From contig JALHRF010000016.1 in assembly GCA_022841545.1 (NCBI GenBank), positions 1 through 43,712 on the forward strand: a DNA stretch of 43,712 nucleotides, written 5' to 3'. The translations under genes and the position numbers were made by a program. The DNA comes from Bauldia sp. GTDB lineage: Bacteria > Pseudomonadota > Alphaproteobacteria > Rhizobiales > Kaistiaceae. Positions 7,263 to 15,120 of this stretch are shown here, piece by piece; within the stretch, counting starts at the first letter, position 1; each line of letters begins with the position of its first letter. The notes beneath the pieces are model-generated. The model saw nothing but the letters and a program-made list of their open reading frames with translations. It did not search any database and had not been told where the DNA came from.

Positions 7263-7605
7263 CGTTTCCTCTGAGTGCCGAACGGCTGCGGGACATGGGT
7301 GTCAGGCCAAGCTCCGATGCCAGTTGCCGGGCCGTCTGGATGGCCTTGTCCTGCATCCGGAACAGCGCGCCGTTGACGGTGTCGGCCTTCTGTATCTCCC
7401 GCTCGATTTCCCGCGATCTGCCGACGCTCACGCAATAGCTTTCGATCAAGCCCATGTCGGCATTCGTGAGCACCTTGCGCGCGGCGAGGCTCGGCATGAC
7501 GCGTCGCCATTCGCTCTTTGCGTCGGGCGACAACCACGATGGCACGGGAGGCGCACGGGTGAGCGCGTCGGCCGCTGGCGTCATCCTCGGCTTCGATCCC
7601 CTCAC
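7228..7605 (-). CDS. terS: Terminase small subunit, P27 family
   Basis: The start is GTG at 7605, overlapping the stop of the head closure gene as GTGA. The 125-residue protein has the typical P27 order: WLSPDAKSEWRRVMPSLAAR, VLTNADMGLIESYCVSVGR, then a helical oligomerisation segment and a C-terminal ARQLASELGLTPMSRSR motif. Small subunits recognise the packaging site and load the large subunit, which is coded directly downstream. Its site (cos or pac) would normally be near this gene; I cannot see it by eye. Confidence 0.9.
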   Translation of the reverse strand: MRGSKPRMTPAADALTRAPPVPSWLSPDAKSEWRRVMPSLAARKVLTNADMGLIESYCVSVGRSREIEREIQKADTVNGALFRMQDKAIQTARQLASELGLTPMSRSRSALRGNDDEADDADLGI

Positions 7606-7922
7606 GTCCTGATCTCCTCACAGCGAAGCTCAAGGCCGCGTCGCCGGCCAAGCTCCCGGAGTTGCCGGACGTTGAGAACACGGCCCTCATAGACCACGCG
7701 ATGGTCGGTGGTGATGCCCTCCAGGTATCGGATACGGAACGCGACGGCGGTGTTTGAACCCTCGCCATACGCCCGGAAATACTCGTCAGTTGACGCCTCT
7801 ATGATCTGGGCTCGCACGGTGGCAACCGTCACCCATTCCTCGCTCGGCGTGCCAGCGTCGTCGGCCGCCGTGGTGGCGATGCTCTGGATCGTGATCGTCC
7901 TGTCGAGACTGCCCGCGCGCAT
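7602..7922 (-). CDS. Phage head closure (head-tail joining) protein
   Basis: The protein has 106 residues with the head-tail joining family pattern: MRAGSLDRTITIQ at the start, EEWVTVATVRAQII in the middle and RVVYEGRVLNVRQLRELGRRRGLELRCEE at the end. It should form a ring between connector and tail. Its ATG overlaps the previous stop (TGATG) and its stop overlaps the terminase small subunit start, so it is part of a tightly coupled chain. Confidence 0.88.
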   Translation of the reverse strand: MRAGSLDRTITIQSIATTAADDAGTPSEEWVTVATVRAQIIEASTDEYFRAYGEGSNTAVAFRIRYLEGITTDHRVVYEGRVLNVRQLRELGRRRGLELRCEEIRT

Positions 7923-8353
7923 CAGGTCGACCCCTTATCCACGGCGATGGTTTCGATGGTCACGATGCCGTGCGCCGTCTCCCCATCTGGATCGCGAAGG
8001 AACCGGGTCGACGACACGTAGCAGTCGCCAAACTGCCATCCCTCGTGATCGGGAAGGCGGCCGGCATGCACCGCATCACGGATCGCGCCAGCAATCGCCT
8101 TCGTGCCCGCAAGGCCGGGCTCGCGTCGCCAGATGTGAAGGGTCGAGAACACCCTGAGCACGGCGCGGGACAGGCGTCCGTCGTCCACGGCGATGTCTTC
8201 ACCCAAGATCACAGACGGGTCCGGGGCGGGACGGGCGTGACGGTCAAGGATGCTCGCTGCTGGCACGAGGGCGACAACGGCCGGTGTTGCCACCAGCCGC
8301 AGCCGTATCGCTGTCTGGGTAGCTAGTTCCGGGCTCAAGGTCCGCTCCCCCAA
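7922..8353 (-). CDS. DUF3168-type tail completion protein
   Basis: The protein has 143 residues. The pattern matches DUF3168 proteins: an N-terminal helix with LVATPAVVALVPAASILDRH, then an inner segment HIWRREPGLAGTKAIAGAIR and a C-terminal FLRDPDGETAHGIVTIE strand pair. Such proteins form the tail terminator or completion ring in lambda- and HK97-like phages. It overlaps the gp10-like gene by 19 bases and the head closure gene by one base. Confidence 0.85.
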   Translation of the reverse strand: MGERTLSPELATQTAIRLRLVATPAVVALVPAASILDRHARPAPDPSVILGEDIAVDDGRLSRAVLRVFSTLHIWRREPGLAGTKAIAGAIRDAVHAGRLPDHEGWQFGDCYVSSTRFLRDPDGETAHGIVTIETIAVDKGST

Positions 8354-8769
8354 TTCTTGCGTACCGCCGTCGACACGCCGCGCTTGATCGCTGCCGTGGC
8401 CTTGCGCTGGTGCAACCGGAATGCCGGCCAGAAGAACGGCTGCGCGGGTGCCTTGGCGGTGCCGTACTCGACAAGGTGCGGATACCTCACGGCGCTGTTG
8501 CCGGCTGTGATCGCAACCGCGTTTTCGGGAACCACCATCGCGCCGCCGGGCTGCGAATATCCGGGCGTGGCCGAACCGGGGCCGGTGACGGTGATCGATG
8601 ACTTGAGGTCCGGTGCGCTGGTGGCGGGATCGTCCGGGGCGAGCCGGCGCATGGTGTCCGCGATGGCGTTGGCCTGCTTCAACGTGGCCACGCTCGCGGC
8701 GGCCTTCACAGCATCGGGGATCGCCTTCAAGCGAGCCTTCAACCGTGAAATTCCGCCGTCACCAGTCAT
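8335..8769 (-). CDS. HK97 gp10-like head-tail protein
   Basis: The Met at 8769 is preferred because a GAGGAAGG site precedes it; the frame is open to 8808 but those codons cover the palindrome at 8793-8808. The 144 residues include LKARLKAIPDAVKAAASVA, AIADTMRRLAPDD and the family hallmark YPHLVEYGTAKAPAQPFFWP near 105-125. HK97 gp10-type proteins join head and tail. A 57-base AT-rich non-coding gap upstream is the only sizeable break between the connector and terminase genes. Confidence 0.88.
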   Translation of the reverse strand: MTGDGGISRLKARLKAIPDAVKAAASVATLKQANAIADTMRRLAPDDPATSAPDLKSSITVTGPGSATPGYSQPGGAMVVPENAVAITAGNSAVRYPHLVEYGTAKAPAQPFFWPAFRLHQRKATAAIKRGVSTAVRKNWGSGP

Positions 8770-8792
8770 CGCCTCACGGCCTTCCTCTGAGA

Positions 8793-8808
8793 TTGCAATT
8801 AACTGCAA
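8793..8808. promoter_or_regulatory. Near-palindrome TTGCAATTAACTGCAA, copy 1
   Basis: This 16-base near-perfect palindrome (TTGCA, six-base centre, TGCAA) lies 23 bases upstream of the gp10-like ATG. Fifteen of its bases recur exactly at 15739-15753 upstream of another leftward gene. It is probably a binding site for a regulator of the element, or part of an internal late promoter. Confidence 0.5.
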
Positions 8809-8826
8809 CGTTAATTTATCGATCGG

Positions 8827-9141
8827 TTAATCGTCGGCTGCGGCGAACGAATATCTCCGGCGGTTGGCGATGATCTCTTGGACCCCGAACGGGATGGACG
8901 TGATCGATACGGCGACGATCGAACCTTCGCGGTTCTCGAAATAATGCGAGGCCAACAGGATCACGGCTTGCTCAACGTCCGCGATGCCGCTGGCGTCTAG
9001 CTCGTCAGTGTCGTCGATCGCGAAGCCAAGTTGCCCGGCCATGTGTCCCGTCGCGGCCGACAAGATGCGGGACAGGAGTGCATCATCATCGCTGCCCACG
9101 ACGTTGCAGTGAGCCTTGAGCGTGTCGACGGTGACGGCCAT
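8827..9141 (-). CDS. Head-tail connector, gp6-like
   Basis: The protein has 104 residues with the connector family pattern: VTVDTLKAHCNVVGSDDDAL, ILSAATGHMAGQLGF, VEQAVILLASHYFENRE and IPFGVQEIIANRRRYSF. Gp6-type connectors form the ring under the portal. It precedes the gp10-like gene and follows the decoration-like gene after a 104-base gap, in the usual order of head completion genes. Confidence 0.88.
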   Translation of the reverse strand: MAVTVDTLKAHCNVVGSDDDALLSRILSAATGHMAGQLGFAIDDTDELDASGIADVEQAVILLASHYFENREGSIVAVSITSIPFGVQEIIANRRRYSFAAADD

Positions 9142-9245
9142 GATGAAAACTCCAATCCTGCCCGATCCTGCGCGACGGACCCCCGCCGGTGCCTAAGAGG
9201 ATGGTTGGAAGTTGCCAGCCATCCCCCCGGTGCTCTGGTGGTGTC

Positions 9246-9650
9246 CTAGATGGTCACGTCAGGGTCGGTGATCCGCAGCATGAGCACGGTTGCCGACTTG
9301 GCGAGGCCGATAAGGATCACGTCATCGCCGGCTTCGACTTCCGCAATCAGGCCCATCGCGCCTGCGGTCGGGTGAAGGTAGTACGCCGAGCCGGGCGTGA
9401 GCGTTCCGCCGATGGTGATTTCACCACCAGTCTGCACCGACAACGGCTGTCCGTCCGCAGCCGCGTTCAAGGCGATGCCGGCGACGGTCTTGAGGCCGGT
9501 GCCGTCCGCGTCGCTCAACACGTACTTGCCGCTGGTGCCGTCCCGGAACACGACTTGTCCGGCCGTGATGCTGGCCCCGGCGAGGCCGGACTGTACCTGA
9601 GCGCCCGCGCCCTGCTTGACGCTCGCGGCGGTGATGCTGAGTGCTGCCAT
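9246..9650 (-). CDS. Decoration-like capsid-associated protein
   Basis: The product has 134 residues and is beta-rich, with YVLSDADGTGLKTVAGIAL, GQPLSVQTGGEITIGGTLTP and GSAYYLHPTAGAMG. The pattern resembles DUF2190-type or capsid cement proteins, which stabilise HK97-type capsids. It sits between tail tube and connector genes rather than beside the capsid gene, so a tail-associated role is the alternative. No signal peptide or membrane segment is present. Confidence 0.6.
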   Translation of the reverse strand: MAALSITAASVKQGAGAQVQSGLAGASITAGQVVFRDGTSGKYVLSDADGTGLKTVAGIALNAAADGQPLSVQTGGEITIGGTLTPGSAYYLHPTAGAMGLIAEVEAGDDVILIGLAKSATVLMLRITDPDVTI

Positions 9651-9695
9651 GGTGGTGATCCTTCCTGTCTATGTGTTGACGCTGAGCGAGGGCGG

Positions 9696-10175
9696 TTAGG
9701 CGCTCGCGGCGATGCGAACGATGTTGCTGTCGATTTCGAGGGTCGCGCCGAGCTTCACGGCGCTGTTGGCCTCGTCATACGTCTCTCCCGCCGTCATCAC
9801 GAATGCCGTGAAAAGACGCTCGGAAGGGGTGCCGCCGACAGGCTGATCCGAGAACACGAGACGGAAGGCGAAGCTTGCCGAGGAACGCTCGCCCGCCACC
9901 AGCGCAAGCTGCCCGGCATCGGTCGGGGAGTGGTCACACACGATCGCCATTGCGCCCGCGTTCCTCGTGCCCTTGGCCTTGCGGGTGCGGGTCTCTGCGA
10001 CGCGGTTGCTGGTGATAAGCTCGCTCGTGTCGCCAGCGCCGCCGAGGTTCGTGGTTCCCTTGATCTCGGTCCACACTTCGGAGGCGAAGTCAGCGGCGAC
10101 AAGGTCGACCCCTGCGAACGCCTTTGCCGCGCCGATGTAGAGCTTGCTTCCTGCGGTAACGTGTAGCTGTGACAT
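9696..10175 (-). CDS. Major tail tube protein
   Basis: The product has 159 residues. The segments SEVWTEIKGTTNLGGAGDTSE, TRTRKAKGTRNAGAMAIVCD and SFAFRLVFSDQP are typical of siphovirus tail tube proteins, which stack as hexamers around the tape measure. Its presence shows that the element codes at least the tail shaft. Here the gene lies upstream of the connectors and terminase, far from the tape measure gene. Confidence 0.8.
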   Translation of the reverse strand: MSQLHVTAGSKLYIGAAKAFAGVDLVAADFASEVWTEIKGTTNLGGAGDTSELITSNRVAETRTRKAKGTRNAGAMAIVCDHSPTDAGQLALVAGERSSASFAFRLVFSDQPVGGTPSERLFTAFVMTAGETYDEANSAVKLGATLEIDSNIVRIAASA

Positions 10176-10181
10176 GGCCCG

Positions 10182-10535
10182 TCAAATCCTCTGTTTGCGC
10201 CGGTCCTCGGCGGTGTCTCGGTTGTTGCAGCGCCCGCACGAGGGCCGCCAGTTCGTCCGCTCTAGGCGTAGGTCCGGGCGTCGCTTGATGGACACCTTGT
10301 GCGCCACCAGCGTCGCCGGTCGACCACACTGGCACTTGTCGTTTCCGGGCTCGGCGAGGAACGCCTTGGCGAGCACTTCCCAAGTCCCGTCGTATCCTCG
10401 CCGGCTACTGTTCGGCCGCGTCTTGTCGAGGGCCGCCTTGCGCTCCCGGTCCATGGCCACTTGCTTGGAACAGCGTTCACCAGAACGATGGACGCCGCCG
10501 CAGTGACCACAGACACGGGGTGCGCGGGTCGGCAT
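10182..10535 (-). CDS. HNH endonuclease
   Basis: The product has 117 residues. A zinc-binding CGHC pair at C9/C12 with C22, then CQC at 68-70 and CGRC at 100-103, frames a compact HNH fold with His79 (LVAHKVSIKRRPDLR), Asn95 (ERTNWRPSCG) and Asn104/105. The usual Asp-His start of the motif is Ala-His here. In cos-type phages such a protein helps the terminase to cleave and package DNA and lies next to terS; here it lies between a hypothetical gene and the tail tube gene. Confidence 0.82.
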   Translation of the reverse strand: MPTRAPRVCGHCGGVHRSGERCSKQVAMDRERKAALDKTRPNSSRRGYDGTWEVLAKAFLAEPGNDKCQCGRPATLVAHKVSIKRRPDLRLERTNWRPSCGRCNNRDTAEDRRKQRI

Positions 10536-10540
10536 GTCGA

Positions 10541-10960
10541 CTAGGCGACGGGGCGGGTGTTCGGGTCGCCGAGGATGGCGACGGCCGCGATGGGGCTGTT
10601 GCCGCTGTCCGCCGCCGCCGGGGTGATCGTGAGGCGGGTGTACCGCTTGTTCCCGATGTACCCGAGCTTCCGGACCACGCCATCATTCGCGAAGGTGAAG
10701 CCGGCTGCGGCCTCGGTGCCGATCAAGTCGGCATCGGCCACGGCGTTGGCGGCATCCATGTTCGCCGCGTCGGACTCCTCCAGGAGCACGGTGTACGTGG
10801 CGTCGACGTCGGACAGGGTTCCGGTCTGGATCGCGTAGGCGAGGGACTCGTATCCGAGCCGATCGATGATCGCGCCCACAAGCGGGGTCGTGCCGAGGTT
10901 GGAATTTGCCGCCGGGGCGATGCACGGGCGGATGACGATGTTCGAAGCGATGTCGCGCAT
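10541..10960 (-). CDS. Hypothetical structural-module protein, 139 residues
   Basis: The ATG at 10960 follows AAAGGGA; an open frame to 11095 would overlap the capsid gene and is not used. The product contains MRDIASNIVIRPCIAPAA, a helical middle and a beta-rich end with KLGYIGNKRYTRLTITP and AAVAILGDPNTRPV. I recall similar proteins downstream of capsid genes in alphaproteobacterial phages but no proven function; a head decoration or fibre role is possible. It lies 88 bases after the capsid gene and 5 bases before the HNH gene. Confidence 0.65.
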   Translation of the reverse strand: MRDIASNIVIRPCIAPAANSNLGTTPLVGAIIDRLGYESLAYAIQTGTLSDVDATYTVLLEESDAANMDAANAVADADLIGTEAAAGFTFANDGVVRKLGYIGNKRYTRLTITPAAADSGNSPIAAVAILGDPNTRPVA

Positions 10961-11048
10961 TTTGCGGGGTGTCCCTTTGAGGGTGTGTGAGGGGTCGAAG
11001 GCCAGCGCCGTCAGGAGGCGCGCGACGCTGGCCCGCGATCGGTGCTCG

Positions 11049-12209
11049 TTACGAGGTCGCGCACCGAACTTTCTTGATCGCGGCCGGGGCGACAACTGCG
11101 CCGCCCGTGCGCCGGGTTGCGTGAATTCTCGTGATCCCGTTTGTGGCCAACAGATACGGATTGACCAGAATGGACAGGGCGAGCCGGTCGACGATGCGAT
11201 ACGCGGTGGCGATGTCGCCGAACACGATCGGCTCGGCTGCGCTGCCGATGTCGTCCATATCCGGGACTTCGATCACGGGCCGCCCAAGGATCGTCTCGGG
11301 CTGTCCCGCCGCATAGGAGGGCTGCCACAGATAGACGCCCGTGGTGCCGTCCTTGAGCTTCCGAACCGCCGCGAGGGTCGAGCCGTTCATCAGCCACGTC
11401 CCACGGTTCCGATAGGCCGCCGGGAGCGAGTACAGGCAGTCAATGAGCACGTCGGCCGGGGTCGTGCCGAGGGTCGACGCGTTGCCGGTCGGGGTGTAGC
11501 CGACGCTGGCATTGACCATGATGCCTTCCGGCGCGAGCACGCCGTTGCCCTTCACGAACGCGAGACCTTCCTTGGCCCCGAAGTCCTCGGCGAGGGCGAG
11601 CCGCACCTCGGCTTCCGCCATGCCGGCGCTGTCCGCCAAGAGGGCGTTGGAAACGTCGACATAGGTGTTGATCTCGCGAATGGTCACGTCGACCTGTCCG
11701 AACGTCGGTTCACTCGACTCCGACGCCTGCAGTTCGCCCTTCCACTTCGCGTTGGTGATGCCCGTCCGCTTCGGATAGCTCACGCTCGCCGAGGAAGTGC
11801 TGCGCACGGTGGCCAGCGGCCGGATTGGCGAGAACTCCACGAGGTCGCGAATGAACTCGGTGCTCATCTCCGGGGTCGCGAGATAGCCGCCCTGCGGGTC
11901 GCTCGACACCACGAGGGTTTTCAGTTCGTCGGCCGGTGCGCGGTCGCCCATGCGAAGGTACGTGCCGAACGCCTTCCGCTGGATAGCGGCGTCCTCATCT
12001 TCCTGCTTGCCGCCGCCAGCCGCCGGCCGGTTGGCCTTGGCTTCGATCTTGTCGAGACGCGCGACGATTGCCGTGGTGTCGGCCTTGGTTTCGATGGCCT
12101 TCAAGCGGCCTTCGATGCCGCTCGCCATCTCGGCCAGCGCCTTCGTCACGAGGTCGGCGGGGTCGGTCTCGGCATCCTTGAGAACGAGCGTAGCGTCATC
12201 GTAGCGCAT
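11049..12209 (-). CDS. Major capsid protein, HK97 fold
   Basis: The protein has 386 residues. An N-terminal coiled-coil scaffold (delta) region spans about 15-75 (MASGIEGRLKAIETKADTTA) and should be removed by the protease coded next door. The mature part shows DPQGGYLATPEMSTEFIRDL, an E-loop and P-domain with YPKRTGITNAKWKGE, and AFVKGNGVLAPEGIM, all standard HK97-type signs. The start overlaps the protease stop by one base (TAATG). Confidence 0.93.
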   Translation of the reverse strand: MRYDDATLVLKDAETDPADLVTKALAEMASGIEGRLKAIETKADTTAIVARLDKIEAKANRPAAGGGKQEDEDAAIQRKAFGTYLRMGDRAPADELKTLVVSSDPQGGYLATPEMSTEFIRDLVEFSPIRPLATVRSTSSASVSYPKRTGITNAKWKGELQASESSEPTFGQVDVTIREINTYVDVSNALLADSAGMAEAEVRLALAEDFGAKEGLAFVKGNGVLAPEGIMVNASVGYTPTGNASTLGTTPADVLIDCLYSLPAAYRNRGTWLMNGSTLAAVRKLKDGTTGVYLWQPSYAAGQPETILGRPVIEVPDMDDIGSAAEPIVFGDIATAYRIVDRLALSILVNPYLLATNGITRIHATRRTGGAVVAPAAIKKVRCATS

Positions 12210-12727
12210 TATCGGTTTCCTTCCGTGAGTTGGGCCGTGGCCCGTTCGATTGCAGCCACAAGGGCCAGTGCCGACGCGAGAGATTTTGCCGAGGTCACAC
12301 GAGCGCCCGGATGCATCGGGAGCACCACTAGGCTGGCCTCAAGCAATTCGACGGACTGGATCGTCCTCCCGCCGCCCGTGCGCGGGATCGCTTTCTTGGT
12401 GAGGAAGCCGATCGATATGCCGCGCACCGCACCACTGCGGACCAGCGCGCGAACTTCCCTTGCCCGCGCGACGTCGTCGACCAACAGGCGGCCCTTTAGA
12501 TGTAGACCGTCCGCCGCCTCTACGGCTTCGGACCAGACGCCAAGAGGCTCGGCTTGATCGTGCGCGAAAAGAAGCGGAATTGGCAGTTTCGTTCCCTTAA
12601 ATGCGCCGGGTTCGATCCAGTCATTCAGACGATCGCCCGCCTTGAACGGCCACGCGATGCCCGCGATCGAACCGTCGTCGCCATCGGCCATGATCTTGGT
12701 TTCGAGGTACAGACGATCCACGGTCAT
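12209..12727 (-). CDS. Prohead protease, HK97 (U35) family
   Basis: The protein has 172 residues. The family pattern is clear: GSIAGIAWPFKAGD near the start, IPLLFAHDQAEPLGVWSE with the catalytic His, LVRSGAVRGISIGFLTKK with the catalytic Ser and SVELLEASLVVLPMHPGA at the end. It cleaves the capsid delta domain during maturation. The ATG overlaps the upstream stop as ATGA and its stop overlaps the capsid start. Confidence 0.93.
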   Translation of the reverse strand: MTVDRLYLETKIMADGDDGSIAGIAWPFKAGDRLNDWIEPGAFKGTKLPIPLLFAHDQAEPLGVWSEAVEAADGLHLKGRLLVDDVARAREVRALVRSGAVRGISIGFLTKKAIPRTGGGRTIQSVELLEASLVVLPMHPGARVTSAKSLASALALVAAIERATAQLTEGNR

Positions 12728-13110
12728 GCCTCCGAACGGAAGTTGCGACGGTCAGCGGCGAAGGCGTCCACTTGCTGTTCCACCCACGACACGCGAAGCA
12801 GCGTCAGCGCGGCCTTCGTGGTGAGGTCGACCGGCTTCCCGTCCTCTTTCACGTCCCATCGGATCACGAGGGCTGCGAGGCATTCGAGGCGAGCACGCTC
12901 GCGGTTCTCTGCCGTCACCCTGCCAGTGTCGTCGGCAAGCTCACTGAGACGATCCGAAAGAGCGAGGCGAGCGCGGCGCGCGGTGTCGCTGTCTGGGCCA
13001 CAGAGCGTGAGCTTGAGGCCGGTAGGCTCGCCCGTGAACGGGTCGGCAAGCTCAAGCTCGCGTCCGCGATCCTGATCCGAGACGTTGGCGCGGATGTCCT
13101 CAAGCTGCAT
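12724..13110 (-). CDS. Possible tail assembly chaperone-like protein
   Basis: The ATG at 13110 overlaps the portal stop by 11 bases; the longer open frame to 13248 runs into the portal gene and is not used. The 128 residues read LELADPFTGEPTGLKLTLCG, LECLAALVIRWDVKEDGK and VSWVEQQVDAFAADRRNF. This layout (beta start, helical middle, ending in a helix with Gln-Val-Asp and Arg-Asn-Phe) resembles tail assembly chaperones. Those normally sit between tail tube and tape measure, so here the gene would be misplaced. It could equally be an unknown head accessory protein. Confidence 0.55.
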   Translation of the reverse strand: MQLEDIRANVSDQDRGRELELADPFTGEPTGLKLTLCGPDSDTARRARLALSDRLSELADDTGRVTAENRERARLECLAALVIRWDVKEDGKPVDLTTKAALTLLRVSWVEQQVDAFAADRRNFRSEA

Positions 13111-14314
13111 CGGTGGCCCCCGCGTCGTCGGGCTTCGGGGCTGGCGTCGGCGGTGTCGGTGCGCCGGGCTGGTTGTTGCCCGTGTTCGGATTTGCAAACT
13201 CGCTCCCGCCTTCGCGCGGCGGCATCCCGAGCCAATCGCGGCCCTCATTCGGGTTGAGCACTCGTGCGCTGATCAATGAGGAGATTGCCGTTGCGCGGGC
13301 CGTGAGGTCGACGCGGGACAGGTCATCGCGGGAGAACCTGATTGCGTATTTCTCCCGCTCGTCTGGCAAGAAAAGTCCGCGACGCAAGGCCGCTTCCAGT
13401 TCGATCAACCAGCTTTCGAGGCTGTATGACAGGAACTCTTTGCCCTGTTGCTCGCCGTTGCTCCAAGTCGCCCTGTCAAGCTCGTACAGCATCCCCGGCG
13501 GAACCCTGTAGGCTCTGCAGATTTCAAGGATAGTGAACTTGCGCAACTCAAGGAATTGCGCATCGGTCGAGGTCATCTGGAGTTGGTTATATTTCAGACC
13601 ATCCCAAAGGACCGGGGTCCGGCCAGCGTTCTCGCTTGATGCTTGCGTGGCCTTCCACGCGGCAAGTATCTTCTGGATACCGGCGTCGCCGGGACTTTTG
13701 TCAGTCCCTAGCCAACCGGACGGGCGAGCGCCTTGGGCAAAGAATTTTGCTGCAAATCGCTCTAGGACCAAGGCAACGGCTATACTTTCTCTTGCGAGTG
13801 TCGTCGGGCATTTCCCGAAGCCGGATCGAACGTGGATGATGTTCGCGGCCGGAACCGGCCGGCTGTTGATCGAATAGGATGGCTCGCCAGTGCTGGCGTC
13901 GCTCGTCACCTGAATTGCGCCGTTCGCGTACTGGATCAGTTCGACTGCGCGGCCGTCGACCCTGTTGACGTAGCAAAGGCCGCCAGCGTCATAGAGGTTC
14001 GCACTCGCAACCATGTCCCTCACGAGGGCCGGGAATGAGGTCCAGGAATTTGCTTCCACCTCCAAGAGGCGGTTCACTGGATGGCTGCGGTCGACGACTT
14101 CTGTTCCGTCCGCTTCGATCCGAACCACGCTCGCCGGGAGGGACGCGGCGGACTCGCTGAGCAGCCGGATTGCCGACACGACGGCCGGGACTTGCAAGGC
14201 GCTGCCCGGCGACACGCTCACGCCTGCAGCGGCGGGAACGGCCCCGAGGATCGCCAGCAACTCCGCTGACGGATCGGATAGGGATTTTTGCTCACGACGG
14301 AAGGGCCAGCGCAT
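13100..14314 (-). CDS. Portal protein, HK97 family
   Basis: The protein has 404 residues, the usual length. Typical segments are VPAVVSAIRLLSESAASLPA, NANEAT-like NRLLEVEANSWTSFPALVRD, NIIHVRSGF, the long-helix region FTILEICRAYRVPPGMLYEL and EGRDWLGMPPREGG near the end. The portal forms the ring through which DNA enters. It is the first structural gene after a small HTH protein, and no terminase gene precedes it. A short inverted repeat lies 18 bases upstream of its ATG. Confidence 0.93.
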   Translation of the reverse strand: MRWPFRREQKSLSDPSAELLAILGAVPAAAGVSVSPGSALQVPAVVSAIRLLSESAASLPASVVRIEADGTEVVDRSHPVNRLLEVEANSWTSFPALVRDMVASANLYDAGGLCYVNRVDGRAVELIQYANGAIQVTSDASTGEPSYSINSRPVPAANIIHVRSGFGKCPTTLARESIAVALVLERFAAKFFAQGARPSGWLGTDKSPGDAGIQKILAAWKATQASSENAGRTPVLWDGLKYNQLQMTSTDAQFLELRKFTILEICRAYRVPPGMLYELDRATWSNGEQQGKEFLSYSLESWLIELEAALRRGLFLPDEREKYAIRFSRDDLSRVDLTARATAISSLISARVLNPNEGRDWLGMPPREGGSEFANPNTGNNQPGAPTPPTPAPKPDDAGATDAA

Positions 14315-14331
14315 GGCCCGAATATCTTCCT

Positions 14332-14351
14332 ACTAGGACGTTCTTCCTAGT
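14332..14351. promoter_or_regulatory. Inverted repeat upstream of portal gene
   Basis: ACTAGGA (14332-14338) and TCCTAGT (14345-14351) form a perfect 7-base inverted repeat around CGTTCT. It lies in the 73-base gap between the HTH gene and portal, and an AGGAAG that could serve as portal ribosome site is next to it on the minus strand. It may be an operator or an RNA hairpin that tunes late gene translation. Confidence 0.4.
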
Positions 14352-14387
14352 GGGGACGTTTGGGCTACTTGCGGATTGTTCGGGGTT

Positions 14388-14618
14388 TCAGGACGCCGCC
14401 GGCTTCGTCCTGAGCCACGCGTCAAGCTCCGCTGTCATCGCGTAGTAGGTCCTTGGGCGGGGCTGGTAGATCGGCACTCCGGCTTCCTTGGCCCATGCCC
14501 TCACGCTGTCCGGGCTCACGCCGAGGTATCTGGCGATGGTCTCCGCTCCCCACAGTTTCGAGGCCGCCGGGCGAGGCGCAACCAGCTTGTCGAAGCGGTC
14601 GGCTGTCAGCGCGGTCAT
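14388..14618 (-). CDS. Small helix-turn-helix protein
   Basis: The protein has 76 residues. LWGAETIARYLGVSPDSVRAW followed by AGVPIYQPRPRTYYAMTAELDAWLR is a MerR/excisionase-like helix-turn-helix with a short wing. The gene starts in an ATGA overlap with the gene upstream. In phages of this type, such proteins sit where a terminase small subunit is expected, but a clear P27-type small subunit exists at 7228-7605. A regulator of the late genes directly downstream, or an excisionase, is more likely. Confidence 0.7.
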   Translation of the reverse strand: MTALTADRFDKLVAPRPAASKLWGAETIARYLGVSPDSVRAWAKEAGVPIYQPRPRTYYAMTAELDAWLRTKPAAS

Positions 14619-15106
14619 GGGATGTCTTTCGGCGGTTTGTAGACGGTGAAGTTGCTAAAGCGTCCTCTGAGACGGGTTTGAGTCCATCCCATTTTGCGGG
14701 CCACTCTCTTGGCCAGTACAGCCACGTATTCCCGCGTCCTTGACTCGGTTTGCCGCTCCCCACGGGTGATCTGGGCAAGCTCGGCAATCGTCCATTCGCG
14801 TTGAGGCATCGACCGGAAGGCTTGAGCGATGCGATAAGCCATCGTGTCGGGAATTTCAGGGTCCCAGTCCATCGTCGCCGCGACATCGGGACGGGCGAAC
14901 CGGAGGCCGGGCCGCCCTGAGCAACCGCCTTTTACCCATCCCAAACGAGCCGCCGCCGCCTTCGCCGTCCGAGCCACATAACCGCGACTTAGCTTTGCGT
15001 GGTCGCCCTTAGCGAGCGCGGCCCTGATCTCGTCTATGCCCCACGGGCGATCGGGCCGCGTCAGTAGGACGGCCTCGATCCTGTCCGTGAGGTTCGGCGT
15101 CGTCAT
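14615..15106 (-). CDS. Double winged-helix-like protein, paralogue 2
   Basis: The product has 163 residues with two similar halves. The first has DRIEAVLLTRPDRPWGIDEI and ends with AAAARLGWVKG; the second has RIAQAFRSMPQREWTIAELA and ends with RVARKMGWTQTR. Each half looks like a winged-helix unit closing on an R-L/M-G-W motif. The gene upstream codes for a relative with the same plan. I do not know a named family. DNA binding in replication or regulation is inferred. The ATG at 15106 lies 14 bases after the upstream stop. Confidence 0.65.
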   Translation of the reverse strand: MTTPNLTDRIEAVLLTRPDRPWGIDEIRAALAKGDHAKLSRGYVARTAKAAAARLGWVKGGCSGRPGLRFARPDVAATMDWDPEIPDTMAYRIAQAFRSMPQREWTIAELAQITRGERQTESRTREYVAVLAKRVARKMGWTQTRLRGRFSNFTVYKPPKDIP

Positions 15107-15120
15107 GGCGGGAGTAACCG

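Noticed and set aside
10866..12557. Plus-strand open frame of 563 codons in the prophage
   Set aside because: Antisense to the capsid and protease genes; Arg/Gly/Ala-rich with no motif.
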